Of a DNA stretch of 64,000 nt, positions 1 to 10,800 are shown one piece after another. The DNA is from Oreocharis arfaki. Its lineage: Eukaryota; Chordata; Aves; Passeriformes; Paramythiidae. A model generated the notes under the pieces. It saw only the letters and a list, made by a program, of their open reading frames with translations. It searched no databases and was not told where the DNA came from. Location of the stretch: the NCBI GenBank assembly GCA_013398015.1, contig VZRR01005724.1, positions 576,831-640,830 of the forward strand. The letters are read 5' to 3'. A program made the position numbers and the translations under genes. Position 1 is the stretch's first letter. Each line of letters begins with the position of its first letter.

Positions 1-780
1 TTTTTATTTAATTGCAACCAATTGCACTTGGTGGCCTTTTTTTTTTTTTTAATTTGGCAGCTAAACTAAGAAATCAACTATTGTTCTATATATTGTACAG
101 TACAGCACATTGCTGCACCATTCTGAGTGCCTTTTAAGTTATGGCCCTTACCTCTTGAGGTAGATTTACAGAAATTGGGGTTGTATTTTCTTTCTAAGTC
201 AATAAAATTCCAAGGGAAAGAGAAATGTTTTATGTGACAGAAATTCCCAGATTGAAATCCCTAGACCTTTCCATTAATTTATCAACCAAGCAGAATTTAT
301 GAGGTATCTAAATTGGAAATGAGATGTGTATCTTAATGGTCTGTTTCCCCTGTAAGCAAATGAATAAATAAATAAATCACACTACGCTTGTGGACAAAAT
401 GCAAAGTTACTTGCATGTTTCTATTTGAGCTCTAAATACTTGCAAATCATGATGTCATCACAGGAAAAGAAGGATGATAGAAAATGTCATACACCCATGA
501 TTCAGTGTGCAAGGAAAAAAATCCATCTGTTCACAAAATGGAAAGCAATAAAGATCATTAGAAGGACAAAACACTTTAACAAACAAATCACAGATTTTAG
601 AACCCTCTATACTGCTTGGCTTAAGGTGTAGAGAATGTTACTCAGCAGGCGTAGAATGCTGCACACCACACACATTTAAAGAACCGTGTAACTCATTACT
701 ACCATGCGGCTTTGTAGCAATGGGGAACAAACCCGACAGATCCCCTTGAACGTCCAAAGAAGATCTGTCTATTGTCAGAA
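1..780. other. AT-rich non-coding DNA
   Basis: No gene is supported here. The stretch holds a T-run near 40-54 and a short (AAAT)n tract near 362-378. The only open frame of note is a 68-codon lysine-rich frame typical of A-rich sequence. Nothing resembles a known protein, RNA or repeat family that I can name. Confidence 0.6.
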
Positions 781-790
781 ACCATCCCCT

Positions 791-1070
791 CTCGGCACCC
801 TAAATTTCCCGCGGACAGAGCCCACACCAAACCGAAACTGAAGGGAACTTAACAGAAGGGCACTGATTGGCTGGCTCAGCTGCAGTGCTGCTGTCCACGC
901 GTCCCGTCACCCAATCAGCTTCCCGTTCATGTGCTGTCCACGCGTTCCTCCGGCCAATCACAGCCTCACTTCCAGCTGTCACTCAACCGACCCTCTCCTC
1001 ACTCCCAACTGCCTCTCGCCCCTCAGGTGGCTTCCGACTGTCCAGCCGCAGGTGTGCCTTTCCCGCAGGG
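791..1070. promoter_or_regulatory. CpG-rich promoter-like block with NF-Y and E2F sites
   Basis: This block has about 16 CpG dinucleotides in 280 bases, against near absence in the flanks. Seen directly: a CCAAT box on the minus strand (ATTGG, 866-870), two on the plus strand (911-915 and 954-958), and two E2F-type TTTCCCGC sites at 805-812 and 1059-1066 that bracket them. The two plus-strand CCAAT boxes lie in a 43-bp imperfect tandem duplication, each copy carrying a CACGCGT core. Several regularly spaced CCAAT boxes with E2F sites are the known signature of cell-cycle or housekeeping promoters bound by NF-Y and E2F. Direction is unclear because boxes occur in both orientations, and no coding exon is recognised on either side. 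It may drive a non-coding transcript, a first exon far from its gene, or be an LTR fragment. Three overlapping plus-strand frames and one minus-strand frame here are a by-product of high GC. Confidence 0.45.
891..976. repeat. 43-bp imperfect tandem duplication carrying CCAAT boxes
   Basis: The 12-mer CTGTCCACGCGT occurs at 891-902 and again at 934-945, exactly 43 bases apart. The CCAAT boxes at 911 and 954 keep the same spacing. The rest of each unit has diverged, so this is an old local duplication inside the promoter-like block that doubled the CCAAT/CACGCGT pair. Confidence 0.7.
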
Positions 1071-1324
1071 CCTTAACCACTTCAACAAATGTAACTCGAT
1101 ATTCCACAGGGCTTTCAGGTCAAGACAACTTGGTGTATTTAGATTTTCATGATAAATTCATATTAGAATTGAAATCCTGAGTTTACAAGGATGTGAATGA
1201 TGGCCTAACTGAAAGAAATGACTGCAGAGAACTGTAGCAAGAAACCATGTCACATCTACATCTCTATAACTCATAAAATTAAAAATGTAATCTACTTTTA
1301 CACAGAAGTTGCTATTCCGAAGTT

Positions 1325-1530
1325 GTTGGGGTTTTTGGTTTTTTTTTGTTTTTTTTTTTTTTTTTTTTTGGGTTTTGGGGGGGGGGGGGTTTTTTTTTTT
1401 TTGTTTTTTTTTTTTTTTTTTTTTGTTTGTTTTCTTGGTGTTTTTTGGGGTTTTTTGTTGTTGTTGTTGGCTTTGGGTTTTGGGGGAGGGGGGGTTGTTT
1501 TGTTTTTGGTTGTTTTTTTTTCTTTTTAGT
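1325..1530. repeat. G/T-only low-complexity tract, G-quadruplex-prone
   Basis: About 200 bases are made almost only of T and G on the plus strand. They include a G13 run at 1377-1389, T-runs longer than 20, a short (TTG)n patch near 1456-1470 and several T4G4-like steps. At least four G-runs of three or more are present, so a G-quadruplex is possible on the plus strand. The 160-codon minus-strand frame across it, rich in Lys, Gln and Pro, is a translation of the simple repeat and not a gene. Run lengths here may be unreliable in sequencing. Confidence 0.85.
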
Positions 1531-2899
1531 GCTGGCATTCCAGGAGCATAACCTTTTATGCTATAGCTGATCAAACGTAAATATGTTTGTATGGCTAGAA
1601 TGCTTGGAACCTGCAAAGAAAATTGACCTCCAAACCCCACTTAACGAAAACTGGACATGCATGAGTGCTCTGCACCAATACAGAGCATGTTCATTTAACG
1701 CATACATTATAAGGATTGTGCTAACAATGTAAACTGAAATTAAACCTTTTCACAAGCCATCTGCATCTGAGCAGTCATAAATTGAAATAAGTGTAGAAGA
1801 GATGCACTCAATCAATTTCAGCTGGAGTCCCTGACCTGATTATGTTATCCTTGTCAATATACATTCTCTTAATTAAAAGTGGTTCAGTGAACACTTGTGG
1901 TAAGAAAAAGGGAGACTCTTGTCCTCTTACTCTTACCCTAAATATTACTAGGAAAGCAATAGAAAGTAAGTTGATGGAGGAAAACATCAACTAAAGACAA
2001 AGCTGCTGTGTTATGTTATCATAGTGTTCTCTTATGCTGAGAACACAAGCAGAAAGTGACATTATTTTTCCTTTGCTGACCAACTCTGGAGCTTAAAACC
2101 ACATGAAAATGCATAGTAACTCCGAGGAAAACCAAATGTTGTGCTTAACCACATATCACAAATCATCACAAACCAACAGGAAGGCAGGCACCTGCTGGAA
2201 AACTGCAGTTTGAGAGTTGAAGAGTAACATTGAGCCCAAGGCTTTCTACTGCCCTCAGTTCTCCCCGTTTCACATGTGCCCGACGTGGTTCCTGCACAGT
2301 ACAGAAGGATTTGTGCTTTGATTTGGTTTTATTTTTCGCTTTCTTTGTTCTCAATTCTCTTAAGTTTCCTTGTCCCTTTCTATCTCTTTCCCAACCAGTC
2401 TGCCACAGTGACACTCACTGAAGTCATCACACGGTGGTCATTGGCACACACAGCACATAAATGGATTCCACAGGAGAATGTTTTCACCAATATGATTTGG
2501 TAGTGAAGGGTTTGCCAGGCTGCAAAGAGCTGATAATGGTGTTCAAGAGCTTTCTGGCTGTCACTCAGGGTAATGCAGATCCTTGGAGGAGAAGACATGA
2601 TGGACTGGAAGAGTCACTGGGCACAGGCATAGAAACTGAGTCAGGAGGGGGAAAAGCATCTACAGTTGGTTTGAGTTATTTCTTTTCCCTCTCAGAGTCA
2701 GGATATGGATTACACAGGACTTACGTTTCAGAGGGAATAAAACGTTCACTGTCATGCTAGTGGGTATTTGTTGCATTGGTACAGACAGGAGTTAGATAAT
2801 CCCAGGTATTTATTCCCAGCATAGCTGGATGCACATGGTAGAGAGACTCTTATTTTAGCCCATTTTGATGATTTGATCAATCTTGGACCTGGGAATAGA
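1531..2899. other. Non-coding DNA between the G/T tract and CR1
   Basis: I see no gene, RNA or named repeat. Open frames of up to about 99 codons occur on both strands with no recognisable motif. The 5' limit of the CR1 element at the right edge is approximate, because the last 50 or so bases cannot be matched to CR1 by eye. Confidence 0.5.
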
Positions 2900-3321
2900 A
2901 GGAGGACCTGAGAAACTACCAGCCAGTCAGCCACACCTTTAGTCCTGGAAAGGTGATGGAATAGATACTTATGGAGGTAATCACCAAGCACACAGAAGAA
3001 AAGGTCATCAGGAGTAGTCAGCATGAATTCACCAAGGATTGACCAATCTGATAGCCATCTATGATGACATGGCAGGATGGGTCGATGCGGGAAGAGCAGT
3101 AGGTGTTCTCTGACTTCAGCAAGGTTTTTGGTGCTGTCTCCCATAGCAACCTCATAAGTGAGCTCAGAAAATGCGGCTTGGAGAAAAGGAGAGTGAGGTG
3201 GATCAAGAACTGGCTGAGTGGCATAGCTCAGAGGGTTGCGATGAGTGGAGTATGATCCAGTGGTAGGCCTGTAGTTGGTAGCATTCCCCAGAGATTAACA
3301 CTGGGACCAGTCTTATTCAAC

Positions 3322-3603
3322 TTGTTTGTCAGCAAGCTGGATGAAGGGATAGGGAGCACCCTAAGCAAGTTTGCTGATGATACAAAACTGGGGGGACTGG
3401 CTGATACATCTGAAGGCTCTGCTGCCATTCAGTGGGAACTGGATAGGCTGGAGAGCTGGACAGAGAGAAACCTTATGAGGTTTAACAAGGACAAGTGCAG
3501 GGTCCTGCACATGGGGAGGAATAACCCCAAGTACCAGCACAGACTGGGGCTCACCACCCAGAGAGCAGCTCTGCTGAGGAGGACTGGGAGTATTGGTGGA
3601 TGA
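3322..3603 (+). pseudogene. CR1 ORF2 reverse-transcriptase fragment (decayed)
   Basis: This is the longest open remnant of the CR1 ORF2 palm domain. It shows the conserved FADDTKLGG segment (RT catalytic aspartates), followed by the LDRLESW and MRFNKDKC-like blocks usual for this family. Upstream, CR1-like codons continue back to about 2900 but are broken by several stops. The frame ends at 3601-3603 and the homology continues downstream in another frame. A functional ORF2 would need endonuclease and RT domains of roughly 900-1000 residues, and the endonuclease is absent here. It is a relic with no expected product. Confidence 0.9.
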
Positions 3604-3821
3604 CAAGCTGACCATGAGCCAGCAATGCCCTTGTGGCCGGGAGAGACAATGAGATTCTGGGGTGCATTGGGAAGAGTGTGGCCAGCTGGTTGAGGGAGGT
3701 GATCCTGCCCCTCTACTCAGCCCTCATGCGGCCACATCTGGGGGTACTGTGTTCAATTCCATATCCACAGTCTAAGAAAGACAAAAAACTACTGGAGAGG
3801 GTCCAGTGAAGGGCCACAAAG

Positions 3822-4166
3822 GTGATGAGGGGTCTGGAGTATCTCTCTTATAAGGAGGTGCTGCAGGAGCTGGGCCTGTTTAGTTTAGAGAAAAGAGGAC
3901 TGAGAGGGAACCTCATAAATACATGCAAGTATCTCAAAGGCACGTGCCAAGAGGATGGTGCCAGATTCTTTTCTGTAGCGCTCAGTGACAAGACAAGGAG
4001 TAATGTACATAAGCTAAACCACAAGAAGTTCCAACTCAACATGAGGAAGTACATGTACGGTCTTTACACTGAGGGTAGCAGAACACTGGAATGGGCTGCC
4101 CAGGGGTGTCGTGGATTTTCCCTCTCTGGAGACATTCAAAACCTACCTGGATGTGGTCCTGCATAA
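3822..4166 (+). pseudogene. CR1 ORF2 C-terminal fragment (decayed)
   Basis: This frame carries the C-terminal part of CR1 ORF2, recognisable from the MMRGLEYLSYKE start and the LGLFSLEKRGLRG and LNMRKY blocks. It lies in a different reading frame from the RT core at 3322-3603, so at least one frameshift separates them. The last 40 or so codons no longer follow the family pattern, which suggests another frame change near 4060. It belongs to the same element and ends about 90 bases before the CR1 tail. Confidence 0.85.
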
Positions 4167-4562
4167 TCAACTCTAGGTGACCCTGTCTTGGCAGCGGGTT
4201 TGGACTATGTGATCTCCAGAGGTCCCTTCCAACCCTAACAATTCCATGATTCTGTAATAATACTTAGAAAAAGAACATATAAATTCACCTTCAGACAGAA
4301 GCAAATTGAAACAAACAAAAGCGTTGAAACTGTATTTGGAGGAGATCACATTGGAACACAAATCGGACTCCCTCGTTTTATGGTGACTGCAATCAGGCTT
4401 GTACAGATAAATATGATGAAGACTGATGGCTCTGCATCTTGCCTTCCAGAAACCCTGCCAAGTCCTACTGACACTCTCTGCCCTCTGTCCCCTGGGCTCC
4501 TCCAATCTAACAACCCTGAAGTCTAAACAGATTAGAAAAGTTTCCATTCCAATCAATTGAAG

Positions 4563-4576
4563 CATATATATATATT
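4563..4576. repeat. (AT)n microsatellite
   Basis: Short alternating AT tract just after the CR1 element, about seven repeats. Confidence 0.8.
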
Positions 4577-6015
4577 TGTCTTATCTAGTTTTTTTTTTCT
4601 TTACTTTCATGAATGATCATCTGTTAGACTACAATGGCTTCTTATTTGCACGGTAATTTTTGAAAATACTTATAAGCCTGAGATATTTCACAAATACGTA
4701 GTGTGTATTTGTATACATAGCAAGAAAATTCATCACTATTTACTTCTAAATGAAACTCAGAAAAATGGTCCCCATCCCACCTGGTAACAGCTGCAACAAG
4801 CAGCATGTTGCCAAGACAATATAATATTATATGTGAAAGAAGAGCCACAGGCAGTGGAAAGTAAATGAGTAAATCTTAGGGTGTACTTTTTTTCAATATA
4901 GAACTAGGTGAAGTAAAAACACAAACAAATAAATAGGAAAATAAAAATTTCATTAAACTACCATGGGAAAACTTCTTGCCTTTTCGTTTTTTAATAATGA
5001 CTAATATTTCTTGCGCCCATTGTGGAAGATAAGGACCAATGAATGGAGGAGGAGAAGGTAAGTTTCTATTTTAATCAGTGAATATTTCTTCAAGTAAACT
5101 TCTTTACTGAAATTGGCCAAGGTAGCAAAATAGCAGACATGCAAACTGAGATCTGGGAAACTCTAGTTTTAATACAGACAAAAAGAACTTTTGGTCTTCG
5201 ACCTTATTCCTTTGAAGCAAAGGAACGTGGGGGAATACTTGTCTAGCACACCGGGAACATCCACATCTCTACCTTGGCGCTTTCCCTGCACTGGGGAAGG
5301 TATTAGTTAAAAATTATCTAAACCTTCACAATCTTCTTCTTTGTACAGCAAAGCCACTCTCTACTGAGGATTTGACAATAACTTATTTTTTCCAGCAGCT
5401 CGACTCTGTGTTATGGTATGGCATTTATTTTTAATTTTCTTTCCAAGGGCAGCTGAGTGGTGGGCTTGGGAGACATAGATAGGTGCTAGAGAAAATGTTC
5501 AATGTAATTTTGTTATCTACTAGCCCTTCTGGGACAATATGTTTTCACAATTCAGTTTGTCTCAGTGAAGGTTGAGCAGAACAGCAGCTAGACAAACAGA
5601 TACCTGCCCCACTATCTCGTCAGCAGCTTTTGGTCTTGCCAGGAACAAGAGAATCATTAGCAACGACTAAATACAGATGTGTTGAGCAAGACAAGAGAGG
5701 AAAAACCCTCCATCAATCTTCACTACTGAAATAAGCAATTTACACAGATAATGCATCTCTAGTTCCCCGGGCTACAAAACCATGTCTGACATCATGTTAG
5801 TTCATATGACTTCTGTAGGCCATCTAGGTTTCCCACCACATTTATCATGTTAAATCCAGAGCAATTACTTCTCAATCTTCAAATATGACCTACTTTTCCA
5901 TATAAGATAAACCTTTTGCAAAACAGTCGATTAAGAGTGATAAGAAACTTCAGACTTTGCTGATCTTGTCAAACGGGATGCTAATTTAAGCTATTTCTGG
6001 TGATAGCATTTTCTT

Positions 6016-6041
6016 ACTTTCTTTGTTCTTTCTTTCTTTCA
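6016..6041. repeat. (CTTT)n microsatellite, imperfect
   Basis: Pyrimidine-only tract of CTTT-type units with one interruption. It ends in CAG and so also looks like a splice acceptor, but no open exon with a donor was recognised after it. Confidence 0.75.
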
Positions 6042-7826
6042 GTCAGTGTCAACATTTAGCCACATGAAACCCAGACTAAATGCAAACAATCTTAATCCAA
6101 TGCTAACAGAGAGGGCCTCTTCCCCATTGGCTTTTCAGGGACTCTTAAAAGCAGGAAAGTTCCTAGAATTTTAATAGCTGGCATGGTGGTGCCTCTACAA
6201 AAAATTCTCCACCCTGCGCTGTTAGCAAAATAAATGACTGTTCTGATAATTGTGAATTTGCCAGACAAGCACTATAAGGGTCCTTTCTTCCCTATTCTTA
6301 AAATCAAGAAAACATGCTTTTCCATTGACCTTACCAGGTTGATCCAAATTCCCCCTTTGCAAGAACATCTGGAGGAAATGAAATGCAATAACACAAATCT
6401 TTCTAAATGGTTTGAGTTGATGCTTCCATAAAAGTCTTATTTCATTTATGTTCCTATATTTCCCCTGTCTTTCCACTCTCTTGTTCACGGACAATAAAAG
6501 ATATTACATACATCTATCAAAAGACATTTAAGAGCTAAAGAAGCAGTGCAAGTACACCCAGTCTGGCCTATTCTGGCAAAAAAAAGAAAAAAAAGAATCC
6601 CAAACCAAACAGTGCATGCAACTTACATAAACTGTTAGATTTTAAAGCCTGAGGTAGGCTCTGTGGCACACAATCACATAAAGAACTCTCAATCTTTTCA
6701 CACAAACCCCTCAGACTTGGCCAAAGTTTCTCTCTTCCAGAATGAGTTTTCCATGTACCAGCTTGTTCATGACTTTTCATTGGTTCTGTCACTCCTTCAT
6801 CTTTTTGCCTCTGCCATCACCCCCAGCATCGTACTGCTTTCTCAGCCCAATGGTATCAAAAGGTTTAAAATTTGACTCAAATAGGATATGAGTCATTCAA
6901 TATTAAATGCAGATTGCTTCTCCATCTACATCCCTGCTCATGTCTTTACATAGGATAGCAAGTAGAACCTAATCTTCTACATAGAAAATTCATATAATAA
7001 TCTAAAAGTAGTAACCCATGCAGTTGAAAATTTTTGTATGGGATAAATTACAAAAATTATGCAGATAGAAACACTACTTGTCTTTTGCCATTTAGAAAAT
7101 TTGCTGTTGCCTCCCCTGAGATAACAAATTCAATATTTTGATTAGAAAAAAGAGAAACTATCTATATTTCTCTTTCCCCCCTTTAGCCCCACAGGCCCCA
7201 CAGTGGCTAATAAAAAGATCTACCTGAAATGAGTAACACCAGTGTTATATTGTGACAGATCAAGTACATCTCAGTTTTAAAAATTTCTTATTTACTAGCT
7301 GGTAGTGAAACAGATGCCCACAACTGATGGTTCCATATTTTGTCTTTAAGGGCTACCAAATTGAAATTTAGAAAAATCTGCCTTGCTGTTGTATTTTCAT
7401 AGTGATGCCATGACATCTGGAGCACAAGTCAGCCAATTTTACTCTTAGTTAATACTCCTCTATGGCAACCCACCCCAAAAACAGATCAATTACAATTACA
7501 CACTTGTGCTAAAAGTCTATTAGAGGAATGTGTGACCTGGTAGTTAAAAACAACCAAAAACAAACAAAGAAACTTTATTTCTAGTGATGAAGCTGAAAGT
7601 GCAAGGGTTCACATGAAAGGATACCTTTCTTGGCTCCCTCTTTATATTATCTCCTTCGTTTGTATCATTATTAAAGATCAGGATCATCACTTCAGCCTCA
7701 AGCTTCCACTCGCAGGATCCAGATGGGGACTAACTCTGCATTCAGTCACATGGCCTTTTTGTTTTCATGCTGCCGGTCTGGTGGCAGCAGGTTAAAAATT
7801 TCTTGCCTGTGGATGTGTAGTAGTAG

Positions 7827-7860
7827 ATGCCTTAATGCATGCATGCAAAATTTAAGGCAT
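7827..7860. repeat. Short inverted repeat around an alternating TGCA palindrome
   Basis: The 9-mer ATGCCTTAA (7827-7835) is matched by its exact reverse complement at 7852-7860. The 16-base loop contains TGCATGCATGCA, itself a 12-base palindrome. This could extrude as a small hairpin. No function is indicated by its neighbours. Confidence 0.6.
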
Positions 7861-10800
7861 AGATTTCTAAGAATGAGTTGGAGTGAGGCTAAATATTCTG
7901 TACCGGTACCCCACAGATTTGAACAGAAAATTTTCCATTTAGGAAAAAAAATAGAAAAATATTTAGGCAGAGCAGCATTGGACAAATTTCCTAGGTGATA
8001 TCAAAACTACTTTTTCACTGAATAAGGTCAAATGGTATTTTTACAAAATGAAATTTTTATTACAGATTTACTTTTTCTGCTTAGATTTGTCTCAGTTTTA
8101 AAGAAATACATTATTTCAATTTGGAACTCCAGAAGTATTTGATAATACGCTATTTTTAAACTACTAGCATTAATTTAGGATGACAACTAAGAATCTGTAG
8201 AGCACTATCTTCATTGCAAGGATTCTATTAAATTTTTTCTCTCTAATGACTTTCTAAATATTCTAATTTTCATTTGTATTTTTAATTTTTTTCTTTTTTC
8301 CGTATTCAAATTTAACAGTTTTACTAAAATGCCGCTATGGTTTAAAAAAATTTAAGTCTAAATAAATTTCAAATGCATTAAAATCATTAAGTCATGCTAC
8401 TTAGTGCAAACTGTAATATTTTTGTTTCTGCAACAAAATTTGGGGTTTTTTTATGTTTTATGTTTCTGGTTTTGGCCTCAGCACTGTCTTATCACAATGA
8501 GTTTTAAAGCCTTGGAAAGAGCTTTTCTGTGTAACCTTTATGGAATTACCTAGACACCTACTGAAGCTCCGTAATTCTGCCTCAAAGTTTTCTGTTCAGT
8601 TTCTGCCAGCATTCACATTTAAAATGTGTGATTTTGTAGGCTGATGGGTCTAACATAAGAACAGGACATGGTAATGAGACATCAGCAGCCCACAGATAAG
8701 GTGGTTTGACCTTGCAATAGGAAATTGATGACCACGTTTTTTAAGATACACAATTATAGATTGAGAGTCTTTTGGAAGGGAAATGTCACTATCACAGTTA
8801 CACAGTCAGTAAATACCAAATATGACAAAACCATATAATCCTGTAATCCTTTGAACATCAGGGTTCAGATCTGCTCTTTCTGAAGCCAACAGGGACTTTG
8901 GTTCAACTTCTAGATATTTTGAAGAAATTTTGTCTTAAGATAGAGTAACAGCTTATGCAAAAACTGCCACCATCTGAGAAAAAAACCGAAACAAAACAAC
9001 AAACCATTGGTCTGGGTATGAATAGTGGTTCTGGAAAAGGAAGAAATCTCAAATCTGAAAGAAAATTTGGCTAAACACAAGCTACATGAATAAAAACTTC
9101 TGAAACCAGTCTTCACCTGGGGTACTTCAAATCAAAGGAAGTTGTAAGAATGTTACATCAGAACATAACTATCAAAAAGAAAGGTGAGAGCATGCACAAA
9201 TGCAGAGAATGTATGGATAAAATGTGAGAGACTATTTATAAACAGTGTAGAAAGTTTAGTTCAGGAGGAATTTACAAGACCTTCCTTGACATTCCCCAGA
9301 AAAGCTTTTGTCATGCCATGAGTTCTTTGATAAGCCTTGCCTCTGAAGTATGTGGTACTTCTTGACAGGAAAAATCTAAGCCAGACGAAAACATAGTGGA
9401 CTCATTACTTGAATATTCTCAGTTGTCACAATAAGAACCATCCATCATGCTCCAAGAATCCCATAATATCTCAGTCTTTCAGAAGATGTTACTGATTTGG
9501 GTTTTTTTTTTTCCTTTGTCCAGGACCAGTTCATTATTATTAATTAGCAGTTTCTGGGTATTGGGGTTGCAAAACTGTGTTTATAATATCAAGGAAGTCT
9601 TGGCACTTAACAAAGCAGAAATTGAAGAAACCATAAGGTATTATATGAAAACAGGTTGAAGTGAAACTCTCAGCTTCAAAGCTTGAACAAATAAACAGGG
9701 GAGATAAAAAGTGGTTTACTTACTCCTCTGTGCATTTAGTGGAAAGAAACTATCAAACTTTTGCACCCCACTGATCCAAGATGCATTAAAAATCTCTCTC
9801 AGTTGAGAGCAAAATGTGTCAACCACCATTGCTACTCTGGTTCAATTTAAGGGGAAAAAAAATCTATTTTTGTAAAACCTGTCAGTGAAAAACTCTCATC
9901 TAAACATTCTTTCATGCTCTAGAGTGGTCCTGTATTTCATGTCTAATGGGCCAAATTTAGAGAACACAGATGCTGATAGCCGGCATTGACCCATGCTGTG
10001 TGTTGACAAAAGGCATATAAGTGTGACACTGTTTTTGTGTGAACATAAGACAGCAACTTAATTTAGAGCATCTTCCAAGCAGTTTTGGTTCTCTCTGTTT
10101 ATCACTGTTACCAGCTGTAGGGCGCAAGTACACAATGCTTTTTGTATCAGATCAGTGAAGACAGTGAGTTCAGGGCTTTCCTAGGCCATTCTTGGAGGTT
10201 TCTAAGAGAGATTCAGAGTCCCAAATCCTGAAAACAAAACATACACAGTAGGCATGGAGATGGCAGTAGGGGAAGTGAGGAGCTGAATCCCTTCTGCAGT
10301 AATCAACTTATCCTGAAGAGAGAAATGTCTTATTGCTACTGCAGCACGTGGCACTTACCAGGGTTATTGCAGAACCTTCACACAGTTCCTCATATGATGG
10401 TTGTAATTACATGTGAAGCCTACACCTCTGATCAGGTAGAGCGACAGGTATGCAATGGTCATGTATTAACATTTGAGGAAAAGCTATAATTGAAGAGAAA
10501 TGAAGGGATGGAGGAAGAATATGACCTTTAAAAGATTAAAGGGAGTATCACATTGCCTCTATCAGTGTGTGCTGAGACAGAACATATTCCTTTTCAGATG
10601 CCTCTTTTTCTTTCTTTTACAGTAAAACTCTGAAGCTGAGCACTTACGAGTAACGGTGCAAAACCAGGATGATAGTTCTGAGCAATAAACTCTCATGTAA
10701 AACCCTGTCTAGGAGCACTGTAAATACTCATACATTCTCATCTAAACTTTTTCTACAAACCTTTGGTAACAGCAGGGAGCAAATATTATGATTTCAGCCT

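Larger units (their letters stand above)
2900..4258 (+). mobile_element. CR1 LINE, 5'-truncated, plus strand
   Basis: This non-LTR retrotransposon copy runs from within the ORF2 reverse-transcriptase region to the complete 3' end. Translation shows the RT core with the catalytic FADD box at 3370-3381. The end is the family tail GGTCCCTTCCAACCC (4221-4235) followed by ATTCCATGATTCTGT. Full-length CR1 is several kilobases, so this copy of about 1.36 kb has lost its 5' part, as most CR1 copies have through incomplete reverse transcription. There is no poly-A tail, as expected for CR1. Stop codons and at least one frame change show that it is old and inactive. No target-site duplication was seen. 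Confidence 0.95.

Noticed and set aside
1218..1570. Plus-strand frames rich in Phe, Gly and Val that look like membrane proteins
   Set aside because: Poly-T and poly-G codons create false hydrophobic segments.
1158..1640. 160-codon minus-strand frame rich in Lys, Gln and Pro
   Set aside because: It is a translation of the G/T low-complexity tract.
3361..4054. Minus-strand frames across the CR1 element
   Set aside because: They are shadows of the CR1 ORF2 coding strand.
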